Origin: Marine Group II euryarchaeote MED-G35
GTDB lineage: Archaea > Thermoplasmatota > Poseidoniia > Poseidoniales > Thalassarchaeaceae
Assembly (NCBI GenBank): GCA_002457155.1
Contig: NTJS01000009.1
Span: 1 to 57,720, forward strand
Length of the DNA stretch: 57,720 nucleotides
Direction of reading: 5' to 3'
Below are positions 27,425-36,314 of this stretch, piece by piece (position 1 is the first letter of the stretch; each line of letters begins with the position of its first letter). Under the pieces are notes generated by a model. That model saw nothing but the letters and a program-made list of their open reading frames with translations. It was not told the origin of the DNA and did not search any database. Made by a program: the position numbers and the translations under genes.

Positions 27425-28483
27425 GTGAGGGCGATTGTATCTTCAATATTCTCGGGCACTCTTTCAATAGTTGTTCTGCTTCGGGAAGATGTGAGAGTAC
27501 GCGGGGATGTGTCACGCCTGCTAGGCCGGGTTGTGCGGAGTTGGCTCTGGGAAATTCCCGAGGTACCAGATTTTTCTCCTGAAAGAGTCTCAAAGGGTAG
27601 CGATATCCACGTTTTGTCTGGAACTCAGGGGGAACTGGTGAAGATAAATCGGCAAGGTCATCGCTTGGGAAGCGTTGTAACCCCATTTCCAACTCCAATA
27701 ATTGATGGTCTGATCATAGACCAAACCTGGATTGGGATTTGGCTAGATAGGGAATTCAGACAAGCTAGAATGGCTGCGCTACCTATCGATACTGAATGGG
27801 AGGACGGTTCAAGCAGAGAGGATTTGCGCACTGCGATTAACTCCCTGAAGGGATCTGATGTAGTGCCCTCAAACTCATTGTGGCACAGGGTAATGGACTC
27901 AGAACCAATGAAGATGGGCAAATCTGGAAATAACGTGGTTTTTGCCACTGTTTCAGGAATTTATATGATTGACCACCATGCAAATGAAGTCTGGAGAGGT
28001 CTGCTACCTAGGTGGCCTTCTATATCCAGTATTTCCGCTTACGACCAGATAGTCGGGGTCGTGGAATTTTCTGGAGGAATATCAATTTGGTCCAAGGCAG
28101 GTGGGGTGTCGGTTCTAGATCCCTCTAATGGCCTAGAGATTTTCTCCAGCGTAATTGACTTCGGGGACAATGTTTCCGGCGTAGTTTTCTCTGATGAGGG
28201 AGGATGGTTTGTGATGCTCCACGAGGGGTCAATTGCAATAATGGACAAAATAGAGGGGGAACATCGAATCTACAGAACCGGGAGCCCGGTACTGGATGCC
28301 GAGTTCGAAAATGGTGACTGGAGATGGACGGGATGGAGGCAAGATGGTTTTCTGTCCAGTTCGGGAGTAGATATTTCGGAAAGAGAGAATGTAGGCATCG
28401 CCATAATAGACGGAATGGTATTGGCCAATGATGGCTCGTGGAGTGGCTTCCAGGGCTATTCTGAGTCACCAGTTATGGAATGA
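27425..28483 (+). CDS. Beta-propeller-like protein, unknown function
   Basis: About 352 residues from GTG 27425, the first possible start clear of dtdA; GTG 27491 is another choice. After a hydrophobic and basic N-terminus the chain is almost all beta, with repeats of the WD/PQQ-propeller kind: IHVLSGTQGELVKINRQGH, GLIIDQTWIGIWLD, NNVVFATVSGIYMIDHHANEVWRG, GVVEFSGGISIWSKAGG, WFVMLHEGSIAIMDK and a last WTGWRQDGFLSSS. There is no signal peptide, so it is probably cytosolic. Its 3' end overlaps the convergent S27ae gene by 28 bases. I do not recognise the family. Lying beside DtdA and the ribosomal genes hints at a translation or RNA link, but that is weak. Confidence 0.65.
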   Translation: MRAIVSSIFSGTLSIVVLLREDVRVRGDVSRLLGRVVRSWLWEIPEVPDFSPERVSKGSDIHVLSGTQGELVKINRQGHRLGSVVTPFPTPIIDGLIIDQTWIGIWLDREFRQARMAALPIDTEWEDGSSREDLRTAINSLKGSDVVPSNSLWHRVMDSEPMKMGKSGNNVVFATVSGIYMIDHHANEVWRGLLPRWPSISSISAYDQIVGVVEFSGGISIWSKAGGVSVLDPSNGLEIFSSVIDFGDNVSGVVFSDEGGWFVMLHEGSIAIMDKIEGEHRIYRTGSPVLDAEFENGDWRWTGWRQDGFLSSSGVDISERENVGIAIIDGMVLANDGSWSGFQGYSESPVME

Positions 28484-28638
28484 CCGCACTTTCCACAGAC
28501 CTTTCTATCGCTGTGCTCGCCCATGAAAACCCCAGGTCCGCAATTGGGGCACTCGGTACCCTTCCTGACCAGTTCGCCACCTTCTACAGAGTATTTTGAT
28601 GGTTTTGATTTCTTCCACTTCTCTCCAGAACCACCCAT
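28456..28638 (-). CDS. rps27ae: 30S ribosomal protein S27ae
   Basis: 60 residues. S27ae is a small zinc-binding protein of the archaeal and eukaryotic small subunit. The four zinc cysteines are seen in CPNCGPGVFMGEHSDRKVCGKC, split here as CPNC and CGKC, after a basic start (EKWKKSKPSKY). The ATG at 28638 overlaps the S24e stop (TGATG), so translation is coupled. This is the last gene of the rpo7-spt4-S24e-S27ae operon, an order conserved in archaea. The 3' end overlaps the convergent propeller-like gene. Confidence 0.95.
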   Translation of the reverse strand: MGGSGEKWKKSKPSKYSVEGGELVRKGTECPNCGPGVFMGEHSDRKVCGKCGHSITGDSE

Positions 28639-29000
28639 CAAGCCTCATCCCCCTCTCCGGCTTCCTCGGGTTCTGGCTCCTCTGGTTCCGATTCCACGGC
28701 CTTTTTCTCCTTTGATTCTGTTTCATTCAATGACTTGTGCCTTTCAATGACGTAGTTCGGCTCAATTGAAGCCGACTCTGCTGCACCGTATATCAGAGCC
28801 ATCCCCGATGTTCTGGACATGCCGAACCTAGTGTTGACATTCTTGACGAAGACCAGTTTCTTATCGGCCCCTGGTTCTGCCTTAGCTGCTGCATCGACCA
28901 TCTCGGATAGGGATGGGGTGGACTCCCCAGAGTGATTCCACTGGAACGTCAGTTCGACTCTGTCAAGCACTGCATTTTCCTTTCTCTCAATGACTTCCAC
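28638..29000 (-). CDS. rps24e: 30S ribosomal protein S24e
   Basis: 120 residues. The start MEVIERKENAVLDR, the middle VFVKNVNTRFGMSRTSGMALIYG and EPNYVIERH are typical of S24e. The C-terminal 30 residues are unusual: a strongly acidic tail of Glu and Pro (EPEEPEPEEAGEG) that may be lineage-specific. It starts 9 bases after the spt4 stop and overlaps S27ae by one base. Confidence 0.95.
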   Translation of the reverse strand: MEVIERKENAVLDRVELTFQWNHSGESTPSLSEMVDAAAKAEPGADKKLVFVKNVNTRFGMSRTSGMALIYGAAESASIEPNYVIERHKSLNETESKEKKAVESEPEEPEPEEAGEGDEA

Positions 29001-29008
29001 ATTTCCAC

Positions 29009-29227
29009 CTACCTGATATTTACCTTTAGGGCATAACTTCCGGGTCTATCGATCTGGAGCCTCTTGGCGACTTCTGATCTGTCTGGGTGCATTATCACAA
29101 CAAACCCCTGCCAGTCAGTGGTCACCGGGGCACTGGGGCAGTAATTGCACTGAGGAGGATCTGACTTCTTCTCAGGATCCGGGAGTATCATGTTGCACTC
29201 CCCACATGCGAATGGTTGCTTGACCAT
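29009..29227 (-). CDS. spt4: Transcription elongation factor Spt4 (RpoE'')
   Basis: 72 residues from ATG 29227; ATG 29236 would add three. Spt4 pairs with Spt5 and keeps RNA polymerase processive. The zinc finger has CGECNMILP and CNYC, and the C-terminal half WQGFVVIMHPDRSEVAKRL is the conserved Spt4 core. The chosen ATG follows GGAGGGG at a plausible distance, within the end of rpo7, so the two are coupled. Spt5 is not in this window. Confidence 0.92.
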   Translation of the reverse strand: MVKQPFACGECNMILPDPEKKSDPPQCNYCPSAPVTTDWQGFVVIMHPDRSEVAKRLQIDRPGSYALKVNIR

Positions 29228-29228
29228 G

Positions 29229-29777
29229 TTATTCATCCCCTCCGACCCAGTCGAACGAGCCGAGTCCATCCATCTTGCAGTTTAATCCGATCTTACTTGA
29301 TCGAGGGTCATTGTGGTTGATCGACTTGGAAACAATCCTTGATCGAACAAATGAGCCTTCTTCCAGATTCCTACCACTCTGAGAACCCTCGATCCTCTTT
29401 ACTCCCAAGTTAACCTGAATTGGTTCGTCAAGAATCTGAGACTTGTGTAGTAGTGCCTCCATGGGGCCAATCCTCACGAATGCACCGTACTCGGATACCT
29501 CGGAAACGGCCCCATCGACAACCTCATTGTTGTCCATCGAGAAAACCAGCGCCTTGAATCTAACATTTTGGTAAATAGCACCATCTCCGTGGATTATTTT
29601 TCCTCGGCCAACGGCCTCGTGATCGAAGGTCAATAGCGTGAAGTTCTCATCCTCGTCAAACCTGCACTCAAATGCATCGTGAGCTAGCTCATCTATGTGG
29701 TCTTCTAATCTGCGGCCTCTGCGGATGTACTCTGCAGGTATACGGATAGTTGACTCTCTTGTCTCAAGGGTGTACAT
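29229..29777 (-). CDS. rpo7: DNA-directed RNA polymerase subunit Rpo7 (RpoE', RPB7 homologue)
   Basis: 182 residues from ATG 29777, which follows a clear GGAGG; the frame is open further upstream but the conserved start MYTLETRESTIRIP is here. Rpo7 with Rpo4 forms the stalk of archaeal RNA polymerase. The N-terminal tip domain (1-80) is followed by an S1 domain with VVDGAVSEVSEYGAFVRIG and LLHKSQI. It is the first gene of the operon. The acidic C-terminus ends in GGDE. Confidence 0.94.
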   Translation of the reverse strand: MYTLETRESTIRIPAEYIRRGRRLEDHIDELAHDAFECRFDEDENFTLLTFDHEAVGRGKIIHGDGAIYQNVRFKALVFSMDNNEVVDGAVSEVSEYGAFVRIGPMEALLHKSQILDEPIQVNLGVKRIEGSQSGRNLEEGSFVRSRIVSKSINHNDPRSSKIGLNCKMDGLGSFDWVGGDE

Positions 29778-29897
29778 TCTTTTTCCTCCTATGCGGAACC
29801 CTTCCTGAAGCCGGACAGAGGTGGGAGTCGCCTCCCGTCCCTCATCGGCCATGCCTCTGGAGGAGAGGTCCGTGCGACCCGGCCACCGACCCCTCCT

Positions 29898-29905
29898 GTA
29901 TAAGC
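29898..29905 (-). promoter_or_regulatory. TATA-like box for the rpo7-spt4-S24e-S27ae operon
   Basis: GCTTATAC on the minus strand lies about 120 bases before the rpo7 ATG. It would give a leader near 100 bases, in which CCTCT/AGAGG and GGGAG/CTCCC can pair into small hairpins ahead of the Shine-Dalgarno. The rest of 29778-30017 holds no gene I can support; the promoter of the divergent giant surface gene must also lie there. Confidence 0.4.
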
Positions 29906-30017
29906 ACAACGGATTGGAAGATTTGCCCGGCTACTTGGTTTGTCCATCAGACCGTAGGTCTGAATGTGGGTTTGGTGCGAATGTTCAAGTGGACTCCAGA
30001 TTGCATCTCAGATTCTG

Positions 30018-33000
30018 ATGGTGCCAGCAACCTTAGTGCAAGCGTCGCGGCGGAAAGCGATTTGCGCCATAGTCGTTGCATCTCTACTAGCAACTCCGCT
30101 GGCAACCACCAATCTGGATCCGTCCAAAGAAGAAATCCTTGGAGGGGACCTAGGCGTAATTATGAGCACGCAAGGAGAGGGGGACGAAGTTTGGACCGAT
30201 GGGGGCCAACCCTGGCCTCAGTCTGGCAGAACCGCATCTAGGATTGCAGATATCCCCAATCATGGCCCATCAGGTGGAGCGGGTACGGGAAACCCTGCCG
30301 ACTCTGAATCGCTTCTGTCGATCGTGGAGCCGTCTGTGAATTGGGCCTATGGCTCAAACTCGATTGGGACTGATTCTCTTGCAACTCCGGTTGCTGATTT
30401 TTCTGGTTCTATCGAAGTGGGCCCTGGAGCATCACAGAGGTGCGGAGAGAGTTCTCTGTTCACAGTATTGGTCCAAACAGAGGATGTTTCGGGATCGGAC
30501 CACAGCATACTCCGACTAATTGAGGGGGAAGACTCTGAGCTCTCATGGCAGGTTGATTTGGGGGAAACTGAGAAAATTAAGGCGGCTCCTGTGATAGTGG
30601 ATATCGATGAAGATGGGAAGGCCGAGATTCTAGTCTCATATGATGCCGGAGGGTCGTTGAACGTAGATGCCTGGTCTCCGAGGCTCTCATGCACGGTTAC
30701 AGGGTGGTCATACTCGGGACATTCGGAGGAGTTGCTTTGGTCCTGGAATGACGACTCTCTGATGATTAGCAGTGACGAGGGGCCGTACACAAGTGGAATT
30801 CTTGGCGGTCACAAGCCTACTACTCAACCCCTGCTTGCCGATATTGATCTAGATGGAGATGCTGAATTGGTCATCGCTGCCATAGACGAGGTTTCTGAAG
30901 ATCCCGTTGTCCTCGCTTTGCCGCTTCAGGTTAATGGGACTCCGAATTCAATTTGGGAAGTAGCATTGAGCAAAGGTAGTCATCCCTCCGATCCGGCTTT
31001 CGCCCAGGTTGACGACGACACTGGTTACGTGATTCTGACTACCATTGAGGCGAATAATGGCGGGATGTGGGTTTGGAAGATAGATTCAGAAACTGGAAGT
31101 TCGGTCTGGCAAGGTGGACTGTCTCTGAACAACCTGGATGGTGATACGAATTCGCCCCATATCAGACTACCCGGCCCTATTATCGCAAACCTAGATTCAG
31201 ATGAGGACCCAGAAATCATCGTTACAATCCCTAGTGATGCTGATGGCTCAGCAGCAGTAGATGGGGCTGAATTTAGGGGATTGGAGATCTCCGATGGTTC
31301 TCAATTGTGGGAATTCGATGCATCCAATGGCTTCGCTGATGCCCCCCCAACCGCGATTGACACCAATGGCGATGGGACTCATGATAGGGTATGCTGGAAC
31401 ACTTGGTGGCAGACAACGACGGATAGGCATGGTGCTGCTGGATGCCATGACGTTGGAGGAAGCACCCCTAATCAAGAATGGGTCCAGGACCTAGAGCAGA
31501 GTAGTGGCAATCCTAACGACGAGATTGCTGTTGCTGCCCCAACATGGATGGATATTGATTCCGAGGATGAGCCAGAGTTACTGGTTTCCTACGGAAGGTC
31601 ACTTTGGGCTTTCGATGGCTCTACGGGATCCCCTGCGGGAATAAACTCAGAATGGTCAGACGAGATCGAGCTCGAACATAGGACTTGGGCATCCCCTTCC
31701 TTGGCCGATGTTGATGGGGATGCAACTCTCGACATAGTTCTTGGCAGCATGGTTATTTCAACTGCAATGCCCGATGTAAGGCCATTGACGGATGGTAGGG
31801 GGATCGAGTTCAATCCGAGCGCCCCGGACCCGGGGGAAGATGTCACAGTGACCGTCTACATCGAGAATGCAGGTACGGCTGAGACTGACGAGGTTGTAGA
31901 CGTGGCCCTATATGCCAACGGGGAGAAGATTGGGGGGGCCGGAATTTCGTCCATGACCCCGGTGGAGCCCAGTGGTCCGGGTTCTTTCTCGTCTTTTAGC
32001 TTAGAATGGAGCGGGGGATTGGGAGAACACACGTTCGAATTGGTTCTGGACCCATATCTCAACTTGAGCCAAGCAAGATATGACAACGATATCCAGGTTC
32101 GTACACTTTCCATTATCCCGACTTACAATGCATCATTCGAAATCCCGACCGAGCCTCTGCGAATCGATCCCGGCAGTGAGGGTTATGCAGAATTTGGAAT
32201 TAGGTCGACGGGTAGGCTGGCAGGAACTTGGTCGCTAGACGTGGACGATTCTTCGCTGCCAAACGGTTGGACGTGGGTGGACGAGACTCCCGGAGGCATT
32301 ACCTCAGTAGAGATTGACGTAGATGAGTTATGGAGTCCGGTTCTCAAAGTTGTCTCGCCCTCAGGAGCTCTGGGCTCCGATTCCGGTTTCCTGGCACTAA
32401 CACTCTCGCATGATGACGGGCCTGCTGAAATATCCGCTAACATACCAATAGAAGCGAACAGGACCAGGGGGGTGTCACTCAGAGGCCCTGACGGGACGGC
32501 TCAAAGTACAGGTTTAGGGCTGGTGTCCGAAGATGCTAGGGCTTGGTTGATGATTGAGAACGTCGGCAATGCAGCCGAGGAACAGATTGCGATATCATGG
32601 GATGGTACCGATTGGGGCTCTGACCTCAGAATTTTTGACTCCAAGGGGGATGAGATTAGCGCACTTTCTCTTGGTCCGGGAGAGATGAAGGAGGTGACGG
32701 CAAGACTAGTCGTACCGAGCGGCACCGATCCCGGAGAGAGCGTCAGCACCCCACTAAGCATGTGCGTCGGATCTGGGGAAGAGCAAGAGTGCAGCCAAAT
32801 CCAACTAGAGTTTGTTGCTTCTAGATCGACCGTACAACCCAGCCACATCAGATCTGTGCCCACTCAGAACCTGACTTGGGAGATTTTGGCAGACTTGCCC
32901 GAGGAAGATGGCCATGTTAATTGGTCACTGGTCGATTCTGGGATGGCCATCCAAGGCTGGTCATGGACCGGTAGCGGGCATCTATCAGTCACGGGGGATG

Positions 33001-35672
33001 TGATTTCCATATCTGGAGACCCTGGTTCGAGAGTTAGTGGAGCACTTTCGCTTGACCTTCCAGAGGATGCACGTCCTTCTTTCCACCTCTTCGAGGGCAG
33101 TGGGGGGACGACTGGTTCTGAGTCGCCATTGTCCCTTTCAATAGAGGTTCTGCAGATTCATCGAGCTGGTTTGGAAATCAACTCCCCGACAACACAGCCA
33201 TTCGTAGTGGACGTTGAAGACTCTAACCTGGTTGTACTACGTCTTGAGAATCCTGGAAATGGCGATGATGCATACTCACTCTCCCATGAGTTAATCCTCG
33301 ACGAGAACATCACTTCCGACCCAGGGATTGAGGTTTCTTTCTCCAGCAACCCGGTTGAACTTGGTGCAGGTAGCCTCAGGACCGTTCCAGTTAGCGTGAC
33401 ATTGTCTGAAGACGCGCCGGCCAGGGTCCCCATTTCCATCTCTTTCACCATGACTTCGCAGGGCAATGATACGGTGTCTGAGACGGAAGTGGTGATTTTC
33501 GAAGTCAGGCAGGACCATAGATGGGAGATTGACCTACTGGACGATGGTTCTCCGATTAATGGTTCGACCTTCCTGCTATCTCCGGGAGAGAGCAAGACTT
33601 TGTCGATAAATGCCACAAATACGGGGAACTTGGTTGATGACCTATCTCTCCTTGTTGGAACCCAGTTGTTGCTGATCGGTTCGGATTCATCGCAGGACTG
33701 GAAGGCAAACGGAAGCTCTTCCACAGGGGTTTCGGTCAACGGAACCGAGTCGCTGTCAATCTCTGCTTCGGTGCCAGAGGATTCCTGGAATGGGTCAATT
33801 ATGAGGGTGAACGTAATCGCTGATGCCAGGAATGAAGTGGTCATGGAATTCCACTTCTTCGTCGAAGTTTCTAGGATCCCCGGTTGGGGAATCTCCTCAT
33901 CTATGGCCGATTTGGAAATAGATGCCAATGGCTCGTCGGTAGAGATCGAGATAATTCAGGAGGGAAATAATCCGAGCACGCCCTTCGTTTCGGCCTATAT
34001 TTCTGGCCAGAACGGGTGGGTGATCGATGGATTGCACGATCTGCCAGAAGTCGAACCAGGCTCTTCGACTACGTTGGCATTCAATGTCACCCCTCCAGAG
34101 ACGGCTACGCCAAGCAAGACTGTTGAATTGCACATTAGGGTCAGAGATGGTGACTCCCTTGGGCTAATGGAGATCACCCTTCCCCTGAGGGTGTCATCGG
34201 AGTTCAACTTCTCTATGGGGGGTTCTGGTCCTTGGGTCGTTTCGCCCCTGGGTGGACTTCCCAACGCAATAGTCACGAACACGGGAAACACTCCAACGAC
34301 AATAGAGTTCCAAGTACTCGATCTGCCTCAGAATTGGGAATCAAAGGGTTCCATGAGGGTTGTACTCGGAGTTGGGGAAGTAAGGGGTGTTCCGATTGAG
34401 ATCGTCCCTGACGAGGATTGGAGAGATGGCGAGGAGAGTGTCAGAATCTTGGCCATGGATACCAGAGGGAACCAGAGGGAGATCTCCCTAGAGGCCCAGT
34501 TTTACGAGCACTCGTGGGAGAGTTCCCCGTACTTGTTCTCCTACGAGGGGGACGATTCGCTAATCAGGGTCCATGGAGCAAGTGAGAATTCAATAGTGAT
34601 CGATGGAATATCCGGAGACCAATTGGAGTGGAGCGGCATGGGATGGCGACTCCCTGGCGAGTCAACCACAAATGGAAGCCTGACTGTTGACGGAAGTACT
34701 ACACTGAGCTACTCTCTGACAATTTTTAAGTCAGAGCCCAGAAGTGCAATTTGCTCATTTTCGGGTGGTTTCGAAGACGTGCGCGCATCATGCTCGATAT
34801 CCAATGGAAGCGAGTCGTTTGAATTTCAAATTCTGCTAATTGGGGATGACGGGGTTGTTCTGGATTCCATTTTCGGTACCCTGTCGGAGAACGAAACCGC
34901 CCAATCCATCAACCTTAGCGGTTCTGATTGGAACCCGGATCCGGGCAAGAGGAGCATCAGCATCCGTCTGCTAGACGGAAAGGGGGCATTGATCACATCT
35001 GAAGAAAGAACGTTCGATGTAAGAAGAAGCGATTGGAACGTCGGCATTGGGGTCGTGGAATTGGTAGGAGAGGGTTCGAGTCAGAAGATCAACATCGGAA
35101 CAAAGAGACTCAACGAGAATGTCTTGGTCGATGCCGACTGCACCATCACAATGAGTGCTGAAGACTACTTCTCAGAGCATGTGGTCGACATGACCCAGGC
35201 ATTCGTGCCGGCTCCGAAATTCGATAGGCCGGATGTGGAAGATGGGGAGGTATTGGTTGTAACCATTGGTTGCTCGTTCCCATGGGACGAGGATTCCGAC
35301 CCCACTGACGACGAGACTAGCCTAATCCTTAGCGGCGGCTCGGCGCTAGAGGACAAGTTCGATGAGTTCGGCACGGGTTTGATTGTGGCCATCCTTGTCG
35401 TTGGAATGTACCTCGGCATTTCTTGGATCGCTTCTAATCGTAAGGAAGGGAAGCGGCTTATGGATCTGGCACAAGCAGCGATAGATGAGAAGATGGCAAA
35501 GAACATGCCAAAAGGCGGTAACGATGATTCCGAGACTCCGGAAGAGACTGAGCAATCGTTTGAAGATGAGGCCGAAGAAGCGGATAGCGATGAAGTGGAG
35601 TTCGTCCAGCAGGGAGAAGTCGAGGATGGAGATGAGTATGATCAGAGGCTCAGAAGGCTTCTTGACAGATAG
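30018..35672 (+). CDS. Giant surface protein with FG-GAP/VCBS-like propeller, CARDB-like and Ig-like domains
   Basis: 1884 residues from ATG 30018, chosen because a signal peptide (AICAIVVASLLATPLA) follows. Residues about 170-600 carry repeated calcium motifs of FG-GAP/VCBS type: DIDEDGKAEILVSYD, DIDLDGDAELVIAAID, NLDSDEDPEIIVTIP, DIDSEDEPELLVSYG and DVDGDATLDIVLGS. This pattern suits an integrin-alpha-like propeller. Next is a CARDB-like domain (VTVYIENAGTAETDEV, about 610-700), then many Ig-like or NEW3-type domains (GNAAEEQIAISWDG, NPGNGDDAYSL, NTGNLVDDLSLLV). One membrane helix (GLIVAILVVGMYLGISWIA) leads to an acidic cytoplasmic tail of about 90 residues. It is anchored at the cell surface and is probably adhesive. 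The next gene begins 15 bases later. Confidence 0.82.
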   Translation: MVPATLVQASRRKAICAIVVASLLATPLATTNLDPSKEEILGGDLGVIMSTQGEGDEVWTDGGQPWPQSGRTASRIADIPNHGPSGGAGTGNPADSESLLSIVEPSVNWAYGSNSIGTDSLATPVADFSGSIEVGPGASQRCGESSLFTVLVQTEDVSGSDHSILRLIEGEDSELSWQVDLGETEKIKAAPVIVDIDEDGKAEILVSYDAGGSLNVDAWSPRLSCTVTGWSYSGHSEELLWSWNDDSLMISSDEGPYTSGILGGHKPTTQPLLADIDLDGDAELVIAAIDEVSEDPVVLALPLQVNGTPNSIWEVALSKGSHPSDPAFAQVDDDTGYVILTTIEANNGGMWVWKIDSETGSSVWQGGLSLNNLDGDTNSPHIRLPGPIIANLDSDEDPEIIVTIPSDADGSAAVDGAEFRGLEISDGSQLWEFDASNGFADAPPTAIDTNGDGTHDRVCWNTWWQTTTDRHGAAGCHDVGGSTPNQEWVQDLEQSSGNPNDEIAVAAPTWMDIDSEDEPELLVSYGRSLWAFDGSTGSPAGINSEWSDEIELEHRTWASPSLADVDGDATLDIVLGSMVISTAMPDVRPLTDGRGIEFNPSAPDPGEDVTVTVYIENAGTAETDEVVDVALYANGEKIGGAGISSMTPVEPSGPGSFSSFSLEWSGGLGEHTFELVLDPYLNLSQARYDNDIQVRTLSIIPTYNASFEIPTEPLRIDPGSEGYAEFGIRSTGRLAGTWSLDVDDSSLPNGWTWVDETPGGITSVEIDVDELWSPVLKVVSPSGALGSDSGFLALTLSHDDGPAEISANIPIEANRTRGVSLRGPDGTAQSTGLGLVSEDARAWLMIENVGNAAEEQIAISWDGTDWGSDLRIFDSKGDEISALSLGPGEMKEVTARLVVPSGTDPGESVSTPLSMCVGSGEEQECSQIQLEFVASRSTVQPSHIRSVPTQNLTWEILADLPEEDGHVNWSLVDSGMAIQGWSWTGSGHLSVTGDVISISGDPGSRVSGALSLDLPEDARPSFHLFEGSGGTTGSESPLSLSIEVLQIHRAGLEINSPTTQPFVVDVEDSNLVVLRLENPGNGDDAYSLSHELILDENITSDPGIEVSFSSNPVELGAGSLRTVPVSVTLSEDAPARVPISISFTMTSQGNDTVSETEVVIFEVRQDHRWEIDLLDDGSPINGSTFLLSPGESKTLSINATNTGNLVDDLSLLVGTQLLLIGSDSSQDWKANGSSSTGVSVNGTESLSISASVPEDSWNGSIMRVNVIADARNEVVMEFHFFVEVSRIPGWGISSSMADLEIDANGSSVEIEIIQEGNNPSTPFVSAYISGQNGWVIDGLHDLPEVEPGSSTTLAFNVTPPETATPSKTVELHIRVRDGDSLGLMEITLPLRVSSEFNFSMGGSGPWVVSPLGGLPNAIVTNTGNTPTTIEFQVLDLPQNWESKGSMRVVLGVGEVRGVPIEIVPDEDWRDGEESVRILAMDTRGNQREISLEAQFYEHSWESSPYLFSYEGDDSLIRVHGASENSIVIDGISGDQLEWSGMGWRLPGESTTNGSLTVDGSTTLSYSLTIFKSEPRSAICSFSGGFEDVRASCSISNGSESFEFQILLIGDDGVVLDSIFGTLSENETAQSINLSGSDWNPDPGKRSISIRLLDGKGALITSEERTFDVRRSDWNVGIGVVELVGEGSSQKINIGTKRLNENVLVDADCTITMSAEDYFSEHVVDMTQAFVPAPKFDRPDVEDGEVLVVTIGCSFPWDEDSDPTDDETSLILSGGSALEDKFDEFGTGLIVAILVVGMYLGISWIASNRKEGKRLMDLAQAAIDEKMAKNMPKGGNDDSETPEETEQSFEDEAEEADSDEVEFVQQGEVEDGDEYDQRLRRLLDR

Positions 35673-35687
35673 CTAATATTACGAATC

Positions 35688-36314
35688 ATGGGGAGTTACA
35701 TCCGTCCTTCTTCGTTCCATACTTTCGACCCAATAAGATTGGCGCCCGACTCCCTGATTAGCGCCATAAACCACTCGATGACAGGGAGTCACGGAGATCT
35801 GCTGGGGCTCGTAGAAGGATTTGACGTGCTGCCTGAATTGATAGAGGGGGACCCATCGCCGATTGACAGAGCCACATCGCTATTCATCTCGGCACTGGAT
35901 TGGCAGGATGGGGGAGGAGCCCCAAGAGCCTTGGACGGAGGCCATTCAAGAGAGCGCCTGGGGAGATTCCCAAGCAACGACGGCAATGCAATAGAATACC
36001 TTCTCGAATTCACAATAGAGAGCAAGGGAGAGTCAGTCCTGCATCCCCTTCTGGGAAAACTAGTGAGTGGTTTGAGCGAGGGTGGCATGTGCCAATCAGG
36101 ATTCAGCGAGGGTGCGGGCGGTATCGAGCTACTTGGTTGGCTAGATTCCGCAGATGTGGGGGATCTGAGGAAGGAGATAGAGCGAGGAGGTTGGTCAGTG
36201 AAGTCGGATGAGCCACTGGACGGAGGAGTTCAGGATGCCTTCAGGCACCTCCTGGTATTCCTGAGATCGGCGAGCAAAAGAAAATGTGGGATAATGATGA
36301 GAAGGCATTCCTAG
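35688..36314 (+). CDS. Unknown protein of 208 residues
   Basis: A soluble, mixed alpha and beta protein with no signal peptide, no membrane segment and no motif I know. A glycine-rich middle (QDGGGAPRALDGGHSRERLG) and FSEGAGGIELLGWL stand out. The C-terminus is basic (SASKRKCGIMMRRHS). It follows the giant surface gene after 15 bases, so it is probably cotranscribed and could serve in export or assembly of it, which is inference only. Its stop overlaps that of the convergent sulfotransferase-like gene. No Shine-Dalgarno is seen at the ATG. Confidence 0.55.
   Translation: MGSYIRPSSFHTFDPIRLAPDSLISAINHSMTGSHGDLLGLVEGFDVLPELIEGDPSPIDRATSLFISALDWQDGGGAPRALDGGHSRERLGRFPSNDGNAIEYLLEFTIESKGESVLHPLLGKLVSGLSEGGMCQSGFSEGAGGIELLGWLDSADVGDLRKEIERGGWSVKSDEPLDGGVQDAFRHLLVFLRSASKRKCGIMMRRHS

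Noticed and set aside
27421-27698. N-terminal extension of the DtdA frame, 93 codons upstream of ATG 27419
   Set aside because: The conserved DtdA start is at 27419, and the extra part overlaps the divergent propeller-like gene and has no family resemblance.
29778-29909. N-terminal extension of Rpo7, including an ATG at 29852
   Set aside because: Archaeal Rpo7 begins at MYTLETRES, and the ATG at 29777 has a strong GGAGG. The extension lies downstream of the TATA-like box and is probably leader.
33158-33928. 256-codon minus-strand frame inside the giant surface gene
   Set aside because: It is the complement of Ser/Glu-rich Ig-like repeats, has no start signal or recognisable domain, and the plus-strand frame is clearly coding.
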